Below are positions 45,240 to 55,271 of a DNA stretch of 64,000 nucleotides, in pieces; position 1 is the first letter of the stretch, and each line of letters opens with the position of its first letter. Both the position numbers and the translations under genes were made by a program. The stretch covers positions 1-64,000 of the forward strand of contig SABC01000002.1 of assembly GCA_009929175.1 (NCBI GenBank). Direction: 5' to 3'. Source of the DNA: Bacteroidia bacterium. GTDB lineage: Bacteria > Bacteroidota > Bacteroidia > Bacteroidales > UBA932. The notes under the pieces were generated by a model that saw only the letters and a list, made by a program, of their open reading frames with translations, ran no database searches and was not told the DNA's origin.

Positions 45240-48200
45240 TTAATCAAGGTTTATGCTCAAACCGAGTCCACGCAGTTCGTGGAGAAGTACGTTGAGCGAC
45301 TCCGGTATACCGGCAGCCGGCATAGGGTCTCCCTTGACAATAGCCTCATATGCGCGTGACCTTCCGGTAACGTCGTCGGACTTGATGGTAAGTATTTCCT
45401 GAAGGATATTGGCTGCTCCAAACGCTTCAAGTGCCCATACCTCCATCTCTCCGAATCTTTGCCCTCCAAACTGTGCTTTACCTCCAAGTGGTTGCTGGGT
45501 GATAAGTGAGTAAGGGCCTATTGAACGGGCGTGCATCTTGTCGTCAACCATGTGCCCAAGCTTGAGCATGTAAATTATGCCGACAGTTGCAGGCTGGTCA
45601 AATAGTTCACCGGAACCACCGTCCCTCAGGTAGGTCTTACCATATTTAGGGACACCGGCTTTATCTGTAAACTGGTTTATTTCATCCAGTTCGGCACCGT
45701 CAAAGATTGGTGTGCTAAACTTGACTCCGAGCTCTTTTCCTGCCCATCCGAGTACTGTTTCGTAGATTTGACCCAGGTTCATACGGGATGGTACACCAAG
45801 AGGGTTCAGAACAATGTCCACAATTGAGCCGTTTTCCAGGAAAGGCATATCCTCGTCCCTTACAACCTTTGCAACAATACCTTTGTTACCGTGTCGGCCT
45901 GCCATTTTGTCCCCAACCCTGATCTTACGTTTTTTTGCAATATAAACTTTTGCAAGCTGCATAATACCGGTGGGAAGTTCATCTCCGATTGTGAGGTTGT
46001 ATTTAATCCTTTTGAGTTCGGCGTCAAACTCCTTATGGGCAATCAGATAATTGTTGATCAATAATTTGATTTGGTTGTTTGTGTTCTTGTCTGTAGTCCA
46101 CTTAACCGGATTGATGTTTTCGTAATCTATCTTCTCGAGCACATCCAGTTTAAAGTCAGAACCCTTTGAAATAATATCAGCTCCGTAAAGATCCGAAACT
46201 CCTTGGGAAACCTTGTTGAACAGCAGGGCTGACAGCCTTGCAAGGAAATCCTGGCGAAGATTTCCGGTTTTTCGTGCAAAATTCTCCTCGGCTTGCTGGA
46301 TTTGGTTTTTAGAAACGTTCTTTCCTTTTTTGTTGCTCTCCTTTGTTACCCTGGAGAACAGACGTTTGTCAATTACAGTACCTCTTAGTGAGGGTGAGGC
46401 TTTGAGGGATGCATCTTTCACATCACCTGCCTTATCTCCGAATATTGCCCTCAGAAGTTTCTCTTCGGGAGAAGGGTCGCTCTCTCCTTTAGGTGTTATC
46501 TTACCAATCAGGATATCTCCGGGTTCCACATTGGCTCCGATCCTGATAATACCGTTTTCGTCGAGGTCTTTGGTTGCTTCTTCGCTCACATTGGGTATGT
46601 CCGAAGTTAGCTCTTCCATACCCCTCTTGGTATCCCTGACCTCCATTATGTATTCGTCTACATGGATAGAGGTGAATACGTCTTCGCGGAGTAACCTTTC
46701 CGAAATTACGATAGCATCTTCAAAATTATAACCTTGCCATGGCATGAATGCTACTTTAAGGTTCCTACCCAGTGCCAGTTCGCCGCTTTCGGTTGCATAG
46801 CCTTCGGTAAGAATCTGACCGGTCTCAACTTTATCCCCTTTACGGACAAAAGGCTTGAGGGTTACAGATGTGTTTTGGTTGGTTTTGCGGTAAAGAGGTA
46901 GTTTATATACGGTAATTTCCGGTTCAAAGCTTACAAACTTTTCTACATCGGTCATTTCGTATTTGACGTGGATCTCCTTTGCGTCTACATAAACAACTTC
47001 GCCTTTGCCCTTTGCCGTAATCTGTATCCGGGAGTCCTTCACAACCGGTCCTTCCAAACCGGTTCCAACTATAGGGGCTTCGGGTTTGATCAAAGGAACT
47101 GCCTGCCTCATCATGTTGGATCCCATCAACGCACGGTTTGCATCATCATGTTCAAGGAAGGGGATAAGAGAGGCTGCTATGGAGGCTATCTGGTTGGGAG
47201 AGACGTCCACAAGGTGAACATCTTCGCGACCAACGACAGGATAGTCTGCCTCGAAACGGCACTTGATCCTTTCGTCGGTGATAAGTCCGTCCTCTGCAAT
47301 GTGTACATTGGCTTGGGCCACCATTTTCTCCTCCTCATCCTCTGCACTCATATAGACAATCCCTTTGGTGGTCATGTCTACTTTGCCTTCGTCTACTTTG
47401 CGATAAGGTGTTTCAATAAAACCAAGGTCGTTGATTTTTGCGTAGACACAAAGTGATGAGATAAGTCCGATGTTAGGACCTTCGGGAGTCTCAATAGGGC
47501 AAAGCCTTCCATAGTGTGTGTAGTGCACGTCCCTTACCTCGAAACCTGCCCTGTCCCTTGAGAGACCACCGGGCCCAAGTGCCGAAAGACGTCTTTTGTG
47601 AGTCATCTCGGCCAACGGATTGGTTTGGTCCATGAATTGGGACAACTGGCTTGTTCCGAAAAACGAGTTGATTACAGATGACAGGGTTTTGGCGTTTATA
47701 AGGTCGATAGGGGTGAATACCTCATTGTCCCTTACATTCATCCTTTCCCTGATGGTTCTTGCCATACGGGACAAACCGACACTGAACTGATTGGCAAGCT
47801 GTTCGCCAACAGTCCTGATCCTTCTGTTGCTCAGGTGGTCGATATCGTCAACAATAGCTTTGGAGTTTATCAGTTGGATCAGGTAACGGATAATTTCAAT
47901 AATGTCTTGTTTGGTCAATACCCTGGTCTCATCGGAAATGTTGAGGTTGAGCTTATGGTTGAGCCTGTACCTTCCAACTTGCCCAAGGTCGTATCTTTTA
48001 TCGGAGAAGAACAATTTGTCTATGACATCCCTTGCCGTAGCTTCGTCAGGTGGTTCTGAGTTGCGAAGCTGGCGGTAGGTGTAAAAAATTGCCTCTTTCT
48101 CTGAGTTTGTCTGGTCTTTTTGGAGTGTATTGTGAATAATGGCATAATCGCTTATGTTTGCATCCTCTTTATGAACCAGTATGGTATCAACACCCGATTC

Positions 48201-49058
48201 GAGTATGATATCAAGATGGAACTCTTCGAGGACTGTCTCGCGGTCAAGCGCTATTTCGTTTCTTTCTATATATACAACTTCTCCGGTATCTTCATCTACA
48301 AAATCTTCGTTCCAGGTCTTCAAAACTCTTGCAGCCAACTTGCTGCCAATGCATTTCTTGAGATTGGTCTTGTTGACCTTTATTTCGTTAGCCAAACCGA
48401 ATATATCAAGTATATCCTTGTCTCCTTCGTAACCGATAGCCCTGAGCAGGGTGGTTACAGGTAATTTTTTCTTACGGTCGATATATGCATACATTACATT
48501 GTTTATGTCTGTTGCAAATTCGATCCAGGACCCTTTGAAAGGAATAATCCTTGCAGAGTAAAGTTTTGTACCGTTGGCATGCACGCTTTGTCCAAAGAAC
48601 ACACCGGGTGAACGGTGGAGCTGGGATACCACAATCCTTTCGGAACCATTAATCACAAATGTTCCTCTGGGTGTCATGTAAGGAATTGTTCCAAGGTAAA
48701 CGTCTTGGATAACAGTATCAAAGTCCTCGTGTTCGGGATCGGTACAGTATAGTTTTAGTTTGGCTTTTAGTGGTACACTGTATGTCAGTCCCCTGTCCAG
48801 ACACTCTTCGATAGTGTATCTTGGCGGGTCTATGAAGTAGTCTATGAACTCCAGTACAAAATTGTTCCGCGTATCGGTAATTGGAAATATCTCTTGGAAT
48901 ACTTTGTAGAGACCTTCATTCTTTCGATTCTCGGGCGTGGTCTCAAGCTGGAAGAAATCCTTAAAAGATTTCAACTGAACTTCTAAAAAATCGGGATAAT
49001 CCAGAAGGGATTTAGAAGTCGCGAATGTAATCCGCTGATTTGTATTTTTTTGCGACAT
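45240..49058 (-). CDS. rpoB: DNA-directed RNA polymerase subunit beta
   Basis: 1272 residues. The rifampicin-binding region reads [19 protein letters not shown] followed by [20 protein letters not shown], the sensitive-type sequence with Ser, Asp, His and Ser at the usual resistance positions. Later landmarks are [33 protein letters not shown] and the C-terminal [20 protein letters not shown]. It is separated from rplL by a 103-base gap with two hairpins that may set its expression relative to the ribosomal proteins. Confidence 0.99.
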   Translation of the reverse strand: MSQKNTNQRITFATSKSLLDYPDFLEVQLKSFKDFFQLETTPENRKNEGLYKVFQEIFPITDTRNNFVLEFIDYFIDPPRYTIEECLDRGLTYSVPLKAKLKLYCTDPEHEDFDTVIQDVYLGTIPYMTPRGTFVINGSERIVVSQLHRSPGVFFGQSVHANGTKLYSARIIPFKGSWIEFATDINNVMYAYIDRKKKLPVTTLLRAIGYEGDKDILDIFGLANEIKVNKTNLKKCIGSKLAARVLKTWNEDFVDEDTGEVVYIERNEIALDRETVLEEFHLDIILESGVDTILVHKEDANISDYAIIHNTLQKDQTNSEKEAIFYTYRQLRNSEPPDEATARDVIDKLFFSDKRYDLGQVGRYRLNHKLNLNISDETRVLTKQDIIEIIRYLIQLINSKAIVDDIDHLSNRRIRTVGEQLANQFSVGLSRMARTIRERMNVRDNEVFTPIDLINAKTLSSVINSFFGTSQLSQFMDQTNPLAEMTHKRRLSALGPGGLSRDRAGFEVRDVHYTHYGRLCPIETPEGPNIGLISSLCVYAKINDLGFIETPYRKVDEGKVDMTTKGIVYMSAEDEEEKMVAQANVHIAEDGLITDERIKCRFEADYPVVGREDVHLVDVSPNQIASIAASLIPFLEHDDANRALMGSNMMRQAVPLIKPEAPIVGTGLEGPVVKDSRIQITAKGKGEVVYVDAKEIHVKYEMTDVEKFVSFEPEITVYKLPLYRKTNQNTSVTLKPFVRKGDKVETGQILTEGYATESGELALGRNLKVAFMPWQGYNFEDAIVISERLLREDVFTSIHVDEYIMEVRDTKRGMEELTSDIPNVSEEATKDLDENGIIRIGANVEPGDILIGKITPKGESDPSPEEKLLRAIFGDKAGDVKDASLKASPSLRGTVIDKRLFSRVTKESNKKGKNVSKNQIQQAEENFARKTGNLRQDFLARLSALLFNKVSQGVSDLYGADIISKGSDFKLDVLEKIDYENINPVKWTTDKNTNNQIKLLINNYLIAHKEFDAELKRIKYNLTIGDELPTGIMQLAKVYIAKKRKIRVGDKMAGRHGNKGIVAKVVRDEDMPFLENGSIVDIVLNPLGVPSRMNLGQIYETVLGWAGKELGVKFSTPIFDGAELDEINQFTDKAGVPKYGKTYLRDGGSGELFDQPATVGIIYMLKLGHMVDDKMHARSIGPYSLITQQPLGGKAQFGGQRFGEMEVWALEAFGAANILQEILTIKSDDVTGRSRAYEAIVKGDPMPAAGIPESLNVLLHELRGLGLSINLD

Positions 49059-49100
49059 TGTGTTCGGATTGGTTGGAAATATAATAAAATAACGACAAAA

Positions 49101-49130
49101 AGGTTTAGAGCCCTATACGGCTCTAAACCT
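49101..49130 (-). terminator. Attenuator-like hairpin between rplL and rpoB
   Basis: A perfect 12-bp stem, AGGTTTAGAGCC against GGCTCTAAACCT with a six-base loop, is followed on the minus strand by TTTTTG. It should stop or pause part of the transcription leaving rplL. A smaller hairpin CCCGT-TAA-ACGGG lies just upstream at 49141-49153. Confidence 0.75.
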
Positions 49131-49161
49131 GATGGTATACCCCGTTAAACGGGTTGTGGAG

Positions 49162-49536
49162 TTATTTAATTTCAACTTCTCCGCCCGCTTCTTCGATTTG
49201 AGATTTAACTTGTTCTGCTTCGGCTTTGGAAACTTTTTCCTTGATAGCTTTAGGAGCAGCATCAACCAGTTCTTTAGCCTCTTTAAGACCAAGACCTGTA
49301 ATCTCTTTTACTACTTTAACTATTTGAAGTTTAGCTTGTCCGGCAGAAACGAGGACAACGTCAAACTGAGTTTGTTCAACTTCGGCTGCTGCTCCTGCTG
49401 CTGCAGGGGCTGCTACTGCCACAGCTGCTGCTGCAGGCTCGATTCCGTACTCGTCTTTAAGGATTTGTGCTAATTCTTGAACTTCTTTAACAGACAGGTT
49501 AACTAATTCTTCTGCAAATTTCTTGATATCTGCCAT
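49162..49536 (-). CDS. rplL: Ribosomal protein bL12 (L7/L12)
   Basis: 124 residues. The N-terminal dimerisation domain ([19 protein letters not shown]) is followed by an Ala-rich hinge (about 36-52) and the C-terminal factor-binding domain with EKTQFDVVL-like strands, [20 protein letters not shown] and the closing [10 protein letters not shown]. It forms the stalk with L10 that recruits elongation factors such as EF-Tu, encoded upstream in the same run. rplJ lies 34 bases upstream. Confidence 0.98.
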   Translation of the reverse strand: MADIKKFAEELVNLSVKEVQELAQILKDEYGIEPAAAAVAVAAPAAAGAAAEVEQTQFDVVLVSAGQAKLQIVKVVKEITGLGLKEAKELVDAAPKAIKEKVSKAEAEQVKSQIEEAGGEVEIK

Positions 49537-49570
49537 GGTTATAATTGTTTAAAAAATGATTATTATTCAG

Positions 49571-50095
49571 TTATTCTTTTTCTGATAAGGTCTTGACAAT
49601 TCCTGCTATCTTGCCTCCGCCACTTGAAACAAGTGCCGAAACAACATTTTGTACAGGAGATTGAAGAAGACCGATGATGTCACCGATAAGTTCTTCACGT
49701 GACTTAATTGCAATAAGTGCTTCCAATTGGTTCTCACCAACATAGGCGCACTCTTGTACCAACGCACCTTTCAGTACAGGTTTTCCGTGCTCTTTGCCGA
49801 ACTCTTTGATAAGTTTGGCAGGAACGTTCACGTTTTCGGTGAACATAACTGCAGTCGGACCTGCAAGGATAGGGAACAGGTTCTCTGAATCTGCCAGTCC
49901 TTTTTGTTCAAGAGCTTTACGGAGTAAAGTATTCTTGACAACCAGTAGCTTGATGTTTTTTTCAAAGCAAGCGCGACGAAGCATAGCAGTTTTCGCAGCG
50001 TTAAGGCCGGAAATGTCTGCCACATAAAAGTTAGGAGTAACTTCGAATTGTGCTACCAGACTTTCAATAATTTGTGTTTTCTCTTCTTTTCTCAT
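49571..50095 (-). CDS. rplJ: Ribosomal protein uL10
   Basis: 174 residues. The N-terminal RNA-binding domain has the KEEKTQIIESLVAQF helix, FYVADISGLNAAKTAMLRR and VVKNTLLRKALE; the C-terminal helix that carries L7/L12 dimers follows the LIALGLLQSP-like segment. It anchors the ribosomal stalk. It sits 14 bases after rplA. No separate L10-type leader structure is visible in that short gap, so autoregulation by the classical leader is not supported here. Confidence 0.98.
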   Translation of the reverse strand: MRKEEKTQIIESLVAQFEVTPNFYVADISGLNAAKTAMLRRACFEKNIKLLVVKNTLLRKALEQKGLADSENLFPILAGPTAVMFTENVNVPAKLIKEFGKEHGKPVLKGALVQECAYVGENQLEALIAIKSREELIGDIIGLLQSPVQNVVSALVSSGGGKIAGIVKTLSEKE

Positions 50096-50109
50096 AAAAC
50101 ATTAGTTAT

Positions 50110-50811
50110 TTATTCGGCAGCACTGATTGCTTTGCTATCCACATTAATACCAGGACTCATGGTAGATGACAAGAAGACGCTTTTAACGTAAGTTCCTTTG
50201 AGAGCCTGAGGTTTGAGCTTTATAACAGTGTTAAGAAACTCTATTGCATTTTCTGCAAGTTTTTCGGGATCGAAGGAGACTTTACCTATAGATGCATGGA
50301 CAATACCTGTCTTGTCTACTTTAAAGTCAATTTTACCGGCTTTCACTTCGGAAACAGCCTTTCCTACCTCCATGGTAACAGTACCGGTTTTGGGGTTGGG
50401 CATCAGACCACGTGGTCCCAGGATTCTTCCGATAGCACCAATTTTAGCCATAACAGAAGGCGTACAGATGATTACATCAACATCTGTCCATCCGTTCTTG
50501 ATTTTTTCGATATAGTCATCAAGACCTACAAAATCTGCTCCTGCAGCGGTGGCTTCGGCCTCTTTATCCGGAGTACATAGTACCAGAACACGAACAGATT
50601 TACCTGTACCGTGTGGAAGAGTCACAACGCCGCGCACCATTTGGTTCGCTTTACGGGGGTCTACTCCCAGACGTACAGCAATGTCAACTGAAGCATCAAA
50701 CTTTGTAAAAGAAATTTCCTTTACCAGCTTGCAGGCTTCGGAGAGCTTGTATTGCTTGTCGGGATCGACCTTGGCGTATACTATTTTTTGATTTTTTGTT
50801 AGCTTACTCAT
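50110..50811 (-). CDS. rplA: Ribosomal protein uL1
   Basis: 233 residues, standard length. Motifs: [35 protein letters not shown], then [20 protein letters not shown] and [14 protein letters not shown]. It binds 23S rRNA at the mobile L1 stalk. It is 16 bases downstream of rplK within the ribosomal protein run. Confidence 0.99.
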   Translation of the reverse strand: MSKLTKNQKIVYAKVDPDKQYKLSEACKLVKEISFTKFDASVDIAVRLGVDPRKANQMVRGVVTLPHGTGKSVRVLVLCTPDKEAEATAAGADFVGLDDYIEKIKNGWTDVDVIICTPSVMAKIGAIGRILGPRGLMPNPKTGTVTMEVGKAVSEVKAGKIDFKVDKTGIVHASIGKVSFDPEKLAENAIEFLNTVIKLKPQALKGTYVKSVFLSSTMSPGINVDSKAISAAE

Positions 50812-50827
50812 TATCGCAGGATTTTTT

Positions 50828-51274
50828 CTATTTTACATCTTCGGGAAAATCCCCGGTAACAGTTATACCCATGCTTCGTGCAGTACCAGCCACCATTGTC
50901 ATGGCAGACTTTAGTGTAAATGCATTCATATCGGGCATTTTATCTGTAGCAATAGCTTTGATCTGTTCCCAGTTTACAGATCCTACCTTCTTACGGTTTG
51001 GTTCAGCCGAACCTGACTGGATCTTTGCTGCTTCTTTAAGCTGCACTGCAACAGGAGGTTGTTTTACAATGAAAGTAAATGACTTGTCACTGAAAACAGT
51101 AATAATTACAGGAAGTACTTTCCCTGCTTTATCCTGTGTACGTGCATTGAACTGCTTGCAAAAATCCATTATGTTCACCCCTTTGGAACCAAGTGCTGGT
51201 CCTACGGGAGGTGAGGGGTTGGCTGCACCGCCTTTAATCTGCAGTTTAATGAGAGCGGCAACTTCTTTAGCCAT
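50828..51274 (-). CDS. rplK: Ribosomal protein uL11
   Basis: 148 residues. The N-terminal domain shows [20 protein letters not shown] and [16 protein letters not shown]; the C-terminal rRNA-binding domain has the [21 protein letters not shown] helix. It forms the GTPase-associated centre with L10 and L12. nusG ends 14 bases upstream. Confidence 0.99.
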   Translation of the reverse strand: MAKEVAALIKLQIKGGAANPSPPVGPALGSKGVNIMDFCKQFNARTQDKAGKVLPVIITVFSDKSFTFIVKQPPVAVQLKEAAKIQSGSAEPNRKKVGSVNWEQIKAIATDKMPDMNAFTLKSAMTMVAGTARSMGITVTGDFPEDVK

Positions 51275-51288
51275 AATGTTATTATTAA

Positions 51289-51843
51289 TTATTCTTTAAT
51301 TACTTGAACAAAATTCAACTCTAAAAGAGTTTTTCTTCCAAAGATTTTTACCATCACTTTGAGCTTCTTTTTGTCTTCGAGGATCTCCTCAACAGTTCCG
51401 TCAAAACCGTTAAAAGGACCATCGATTACCTTAACAGGCTCTCCGATGATAAATGGAGTGATATTCTCCTCTTCTTTCTCGGCAAGCTCGTCCACGCGAC
51501 CCAGTATCCTGTTTACCTCTGACTGACGGAGAGGAACAGGCTCTTTGTCTTTGCCGGATTTTTCTGTGAGAAAACCCGATATGTGGGGAAGATTGCGAAT
51601 AAGATGCTGGATCTCTCCTGTAAGGGATGCCTCAATAAGGATATAGCCGGGATAGAAAATACGCTCCATACTGACTTTTTTACCGTTTTTTACCTGGTAA
51701 ATTTTTTCGGTAGGGATAAGAACCTGAGAAACGAAATCTTCCAGGTTTAACCTTTTGACTTCATTCTCAATGTATTCTTTTGCTTTCTTTTCTTTTCCTC
51801 CGGCTGCCCTTACGACATACCATTTTTTGGAATTATCACTCAT
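51289..51843 (-). CDS. nusG: Transcription antitermination/elongation factor NusG
   Basis: 184 residues. The NGN domain (about 5-115) opens [20 protein letters not shown] and contains [17 protein letters not shown]. The C-terminal KOW domain (about 125-180) has [21 protein letters not shown]. It binds RNA polymerase and links it to ribosomes or Rho. It follows secE by four bases, the common secE-nusG pair. Confidence 0.98.
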   Translation of the reverse strand: MSDNSKKWYVVRAAGGKEKKAKEYIENEVKRLNLEDFVSQVLIPTEKIYQVKNGKKVSMERIFYPGYILIEASLTGEIQHLIRNLPHISGFLTEKSGKDKEPVPLRQSEVNRILGRVDELAEKEEENITPFIIGEPVKVIDGPFNGFDGTVEEILEDKKKLKVMVKIFGRKTLLELNFVQVIKE

Positions 51844-51847
51844 AAGA

Positions 51848-52042
51848 TTAGTACAGCATGTTGTAAATAAAAGTCATGATGTTTCTGAACCCCAGGTCCA
51901 TACCAAAAATGACCAAAGCGAATATCAAAGAAGCGATCATCACAACGATGGCCGAACTTTGAAGCTGGGACCAAGTTGGCCAGCTCACCTTTTTTACTAA
52001 CTCAGTGTACGATTCCTGAAAGTACAATCTAATTTTGTTCAT
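51848..52042 (-). CDS. secE: Preprotein translocase subunit SecE
   Basis: 64 residues, the short one-helix form. The amphipathic segment YFQESYTELVKKVSWPTWSQ contains the conserved VSWPTW, and the single membrane helix IVVMIASLIFALVIFGMDL follows. It stabilises the SecY channel. It lies between tRNA-Trp and nusG. Confidence 0.97.
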   Translation of the reverse strand: MNKIRLYFQESYTELVKKVSWPTWSQLQSSAIVVMIASLIFALVIFGMDLGFRNIMTFIYNMLY

Positions 52043-52124
52043 TTTAATATGATTGCGGCTTGAGACAATGGAAGCTTGGCTCTCACCGGTTACTATAACT
52101 ATCGGAGCGTAACCACCGATGTTG

Positions 52125-52195
52125 CAGGGGCAGAGAGATTCGAACTCCCATCAACGGTTTTGGAGACCGCTATTCTACCCTTGAACTATGCCCCT
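52125..52195 (-). tRNA. tRNA-Trp (anticodon CCA)
   Basis: A cloverleaf on the minus strand: acceptor arms AGGGGCA and TGCCCCT, anticodon stem CGGT/ACCG with loop CTCCAAA, T-arm with GTTCGAATC. Discriminator G. CCA is not encoded. It sits between tuf and secE, its usual place in Bacteroidota. Confidence 0.95.
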
Positions 52196-52247
52196 TTAAA
52201 ACAAAGCATAAGCCGGCTATTGAAATACCAACTTATGCTTTTGATAT

Positions 52248-53435
52248 TTAGTCTAAAAGCTCGGTTACCTGACCTGCTCCAACTGTACGACCACCTTCGC
52301 GGATAGCGAAACGAAGACCTTGGTTGATAGCTACAGGGTAGATAAGCTCTACAGTGATCGAAACGTTGTCACCAGGCATTACCATTTCTGTTCCTTCGGG
52401 AAGCATGATTTCGCCGGTTACGTCAAGAGTACGGATAAAGAACTGAGGACGATATTTGTTGTGGAAAGGAGTGTGACGGCCACCTTCGTCTTTTTTAAGT
52501 ACATAGATCTCAGCTTTGAACCTCTTGTGAGGAGTGATTGTACCCGGTTTTGCGATAACCTGGCCACGCTTGATCTCTTTTTTGTCAATACCACGGAGAA
52601 GAAGACCAACGTTGTCACCGGCTTCTCCTCTGTCAAGGATCTTACGGAACATCTCAACACCTGTTACGGTAGATTTCTTAGGCTCTTCGCCAAGACCGAT
52701 AATCTGGATCTCCTCACCAGTTTTGATAACACCTGTCTCGATACGACCTGTGGCAACAGTACCACGGCCCGTAATTGAGAAGACGTCCTCTACCGGCATT
52801 AGGAAAGGTTTTTCGTTTTCACGTGGAGGAATCGGAATGTATTCGTCAACGTTATTCATAAGGTCCATAACAACGTCTTCCCATTGAGGATCGCCGTTAA
52901 GTGCACCTAGGGCAGAACCGCGCAATACAGGAGTGTTATCGCCATCAAAGTTATAGAAGCTGAGAAGTTCGCGAACCTCCATCTCTACGAGGTCGATCAT
53001 CTCAGGATCGTCTACAATGTCAACTTTGTTAAGGAAAACCACAATCCTGGGAACGTTTACCTGACGTGCAAGCAGAATGTGCTCACGTGTCTGGGGCATA
53101 GGACCATCGGTTGCAGCAACTACAAGAATGGCACCGTCCATCTGGGCAGCACCTGTAACCATGTTCTTAACGTAGTCGGCGTGGCCAGGACAGTCAACGT
53201 GCGCATAGTGACGATGCTCTGTCTGATACTCTACGTGAGAGGTGTTGATGGTAATACCACGCTCTTTTTCTTCGGGAGCGTTGTCGATGGAATCAAATGA
53301 ACGTACTTCAGAAAGTCCTTTTCTTGCAAGCACTGTGGTGATAGCCGCAGTCAAAGTGGTCTTGCCATGGTCAACGTGACCAATGGTACCGATGTTTACG
53401 TGTGGCTTGTCCCTTTTAAAAGTTTCTTTTGCCAT
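52248..53435 (-). CDS. tuf: Elongation factor Tu
   Basis: 395 residues. GTP-binding motifs: [23 protein letters not shown] and [10 protein letters not shown]; the effector loop contains [15 protein letters not shown]. Domains 2 and 3 follow with the [15 protein letters not shown] start. It delivers aminoacyl-tRNA to the ribosome. It is transcribed after four tRNA genes and before tRNA-Trp, an arrangement that yields coordinated tRNA and factor supply. Confidence 0.99.
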   Translation of the reverse strand: MAKETFKRDKPHVNIGTIGHVDHGKTTLTAAITTVLARKGLSEVRSFDSIDNAPEEKERGITINTSHVEYQTEHRHYAHVDCPGHADYVKNMVTGAAQMDGAILVVAATDGPMPQTREHILLARQVNVPRIVVFLNKVDIVDDPEMIDLVEMEVRELLSFYNFDGDNTPVLRGSALGALNGDPQWEDVVMDLMNNVDEYIPIPPRENEKPFLMPVEDVFSITGRGTVATGRIETGVIKTGEEIQIIGLGEEPKKSTVTGVEMFRKILDRGEAGDNVGLLLRGIDKKEIKRGQVIAKPGTITPHKRFKAEIYVLKKDEGGRHTPFHNKYRPQFFIRTLDVTGEIMLPEGTEMVMPGDNVSITVELIYPVAINQGLRFAIREGGRTVGAGQVTELLD

Positions 53436-53479
53436 AATAATAGAATTTTAATTTTAATTAATTTTTTACACACTTGTAG

Positions 53480-53551
53480 AGCCGGTGACGGGAATTGAAC
53501 CCGTGACCTCTTCCTTACCAAGGAAGCGCTCTACCTCTGAGCTACACTGGC
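53480..53551 (-). tRNA. tRNA-Thr (anticodon GGT)
   Basis: Minus-strand cloverleaf with anticodon loop TTGGTAA in a CTTCC/GGAAG stem and T-arm GGTTCAATTCC. The acceptor arms GCCAGTG and CACCGGC have an A-C mismatch at the fourth pair. CCA is not encoded. It is the tRNA closest to tuf. Confidence 0.93.
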
Positions 53552-53561
53552 TTACTTAAAG

Positions 53562-53634
53562 AGCGGAAGACGAGATTCGAACCCGCGACCCTCAGCTTGG
53601 AAGGCTGATGCTCTACCGACTGAGCTACTTCCGC
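53562..53634 (-). tRNA. tRNA-Gly (anticodon TCC)
   Basis: Minus-strand cloverleaf: acceptor GCGGAAG/CTTCCGC, anticodon loop CTTCCAA in a CAGC/GCTG stem, T-arm GGGTTCGAATC. Discriminator T; CCA not encoded. Confidence 0.95.
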
Positions 53635-53650
53635 GATTAAACAAAAAAAG

Positions 53651-53733
53651 TGGGGAGAGCAGGATTCGAACCTACGAAGGCGTACGCCAGCAGATTTACA
53701 GTCTGCCCCAGTTGGCCACTTTGGTATCTCCCC
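53651..53733 (-). tRNA. tRNA-Tyr (anticodon GTA)
   Basis: An 83-base class II tRNA with acceptor GGGGAGA/TCTCCCC, anticodon loop CTGTAAA in a CAGA/TCTG stem, a long variable arm (CTGGCGTACGCC region) and T-arm GGTTCGAATCC. Discriminator A. Confidence 0.95.
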
Positions 53734-53763
53734 ATTATTAAATCTTTCAAAAAACTTTTTTAG

Positions 53764-53837
53764 AGCCGATGGAGGGATTCGAACCCCCGACCAGCTGATT
53801 ACAAATCAGCTGCTCTGGCCAACTGAGCTACATCGGC
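53764..53837 (-). tRNA. tRNA-Thr (anticodon TGT)
   Basis: Minus-strand cloverleaf: acceptor GCCGATG/CATCGGC, anticodon loop TTTGTAA in a GCTGA/TCAGC stem, T-arm GGGTTCGAATCCC. It is the first tRNA after the promoter at 53872-53902. Confidence 0.95.
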
Positions 53838-53871
53838 ATTATGTCAATTCCCATGGTCATTTTGGGGACTG

Positions 53872-53902
53872 CAAAGATATATGTTTTTGATTAAACTCCA
53901 AA
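53872..53902 (-). promoter_or_regulatory. Full promoter of the tRNA-tuf-rpoBC run (TTTG-N19-TAtcTTTG)
   Basis: On the minus strand TTTG (53902-53899) is followed after 19 bases by TAtcTTTG (53879-53872), both elements of the Bacteroidota consensus. The first tRNA begins 34 bases further on. No other strong promoter was seen before rplL. Confidence 0.75.
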
Positions 53903-53939
53903 AATTTTTACAAAATTGTTAGTTGTAGGTTGCAATAAT

Positions 53940-55271
53940 TTATAATAAAACCAACAGAGCAATCCTGTATGTTAAAAAACCTGCGGTCCAAGCCACTGCA
54001 ATTGTGCTGAATATGGAGAGGAGAGCCCATCTCCAAGTGCCGGTCTCTTTCCTTATAGTGTAGGCTGTGGCTACGCAAGGCATGTATAATAGTGCAAATA
54101 TCATGAATGAAAGTGCGTTTGCCTTGTTGAAAACATGCTCTTCTTTGATCCGTGACATAAGAGAGGTGTGGATTTCCCCGTTTTCGGGAATTGCCTCTTC
54201 GGCTTTGTAAACTACTCCCAGTGTGCTGATTATAAATTCTTTGGCAGTAATGCCCGTAACCAGGCTCACACTCATTTTCCAGTCAAATCCAAGGGGTTCC
54301 AAAGCAGGTTGTACAATACGTCCAAAGTTTTCCAGATACGATACCCTCTCTTTTCCTGTTCCGTTTTTATTGTGGAGCGGGAAGTAGTCAAGCGCCCATA
54401 CTATGATGACTGCAAGGAGAACAACAGTTCCGATCTTTTGGAGGTATTGCCAGGCTGCATCCCACATGTTGTACATGGAATAGACAAATGAGGGTCGTCT
54501 GTACCTGGGGAGCGGGATTGCAAAGTCCATTATTCCAAAATTGAAAAAAAGCCGTTTGAAAAGCAGGGCCATGAATACACCTGTGGCAATTCCTCCAAAA
54601 TAGAGCAGGCTCAGAACAAGTACCTGGTTTTCGGGAAAGAATATTCCGGAAAACAGCAGAAATGTTGGGATCCTTGCACTGCACGGGATATACGGTATCA
54701 TGAGCATTGTAAGGATCCGGTCCGACTTTCGTTTGATGGTGCGGGTTGCCATGATTGCCGGAACGTTACATCCAAAGCCCATTAAAAGAGGTATGAATGA
54801 GCTGCCGTGAAGTCCAATCTTGTGCATGTATCTGTCCATTATTGTGGCAGCCCTCGAAATGTACTCAGTCTCTTGTAAAAGGGAGAGAAAAAAGAAGAGG
54901 ATAAGTATGTTGGGCAAGAATGCCAATACGCTGCCCACACCCATGATGACACCCTGACTCAAAAAGTCGGCAAACCAGCCTTCGGTCATGCTGTTTTTGA
55001 TGTATAAGGCACCAGCATCCATCAACCACTCTATCCCTGCCTGCGGATAGGCTCCAAGACTGAAGGTGCAGTAGAAGATAAGCCAAATTATGAAGATAAA
55101 CGAAAAGAGACCCCAAACCGGATGGGTAAGGTAATAGTCGGCATTTTTTGTCTGTTCTTCGCTGAATTCCTTGGAGTATCGGTTTCTCCTTTTTTCTTTA
55201 CTGCAGCACTCCTTGTTGTGGGATGCTTTGTCAAAGCGGTAACGATGTTTGTTATGCCTTGCGTGCGACAT
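53940..55271 (-). CDS. FeoB membrane-domain protein lacking the GTPase domain
   Basis: 443 residues against roughly 700-850 for full FeoB. It aligns by eye with FeoB from the start of the membrane domain: ADYYLTHPVWGLFSFIF, the first Gate with LLMGFGCNVPAIMATRTI, MLMIPYIPCSARIPTFLL, and the second Gate region with TGITAKEFIISTLGVVYK and ALLYMPCVATAYTIRKETG. The G domain with its P-loop and switch motifs is absent. In its place is a 40-residue basic N-terminus rich in His and Cys (His3, 6, 9, 18; Cys22, 23). The start is forced: the only upstream ATG overlaps the dxs end by 20 bases. Ferrous-ion transport is therefore uncertain. Confidence 0.82.
   Translation of the reverse strand: MSHARHNKHRYRFDKASHNKECCSKEKRRNRYSKEFSEEQTKNADYYLTHPVWGLFSFIFIIWLIFYCTFSLGAYPQAGIEWLMDAGALYIKNSMTEGWFADFLSQGVIMGVGSVLAFLPNILILFFFLSLLQETEYISRAATIMDRYMHKIGLHGSSFIPLLMGFGCNVPAIMATRTIKRKSDRILTMLMIPYIPCSARIPTFLLFSGIFFPENQVLVLSLLYFGGIATGVFMALLFKRLFFNFGIMDFAIPLPRYRRPSFVYSMYNMWDAAWQYLQKIGTVVLLAVIIVWALDYFPLHNKNGTGKERVSYLENFGRIVQPALEPLGFDWKMSVSLVTGITAKEFIISTLGVVYKAEEAIPENGEIHTSLMSRIKEEHVFNKANALSFMIFALLYMPCVATAYTIRKETGTWRWALLSIFSTIAVAWTAGFLTYRIALLVLL

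Noticed and set aside
49396-49440. Short repetitive GCTGC run in rplL that looks like a simple repeat
   Set aside because: It encodes the Ala-rich hinge of L7/L12 and is expected.
53880-53940. Terminator expected between feoB and the tRNA promoter
   Set aside because: No stem with a T-run could be found; read-through into the tRNA run cannot be excluded but is not shown.
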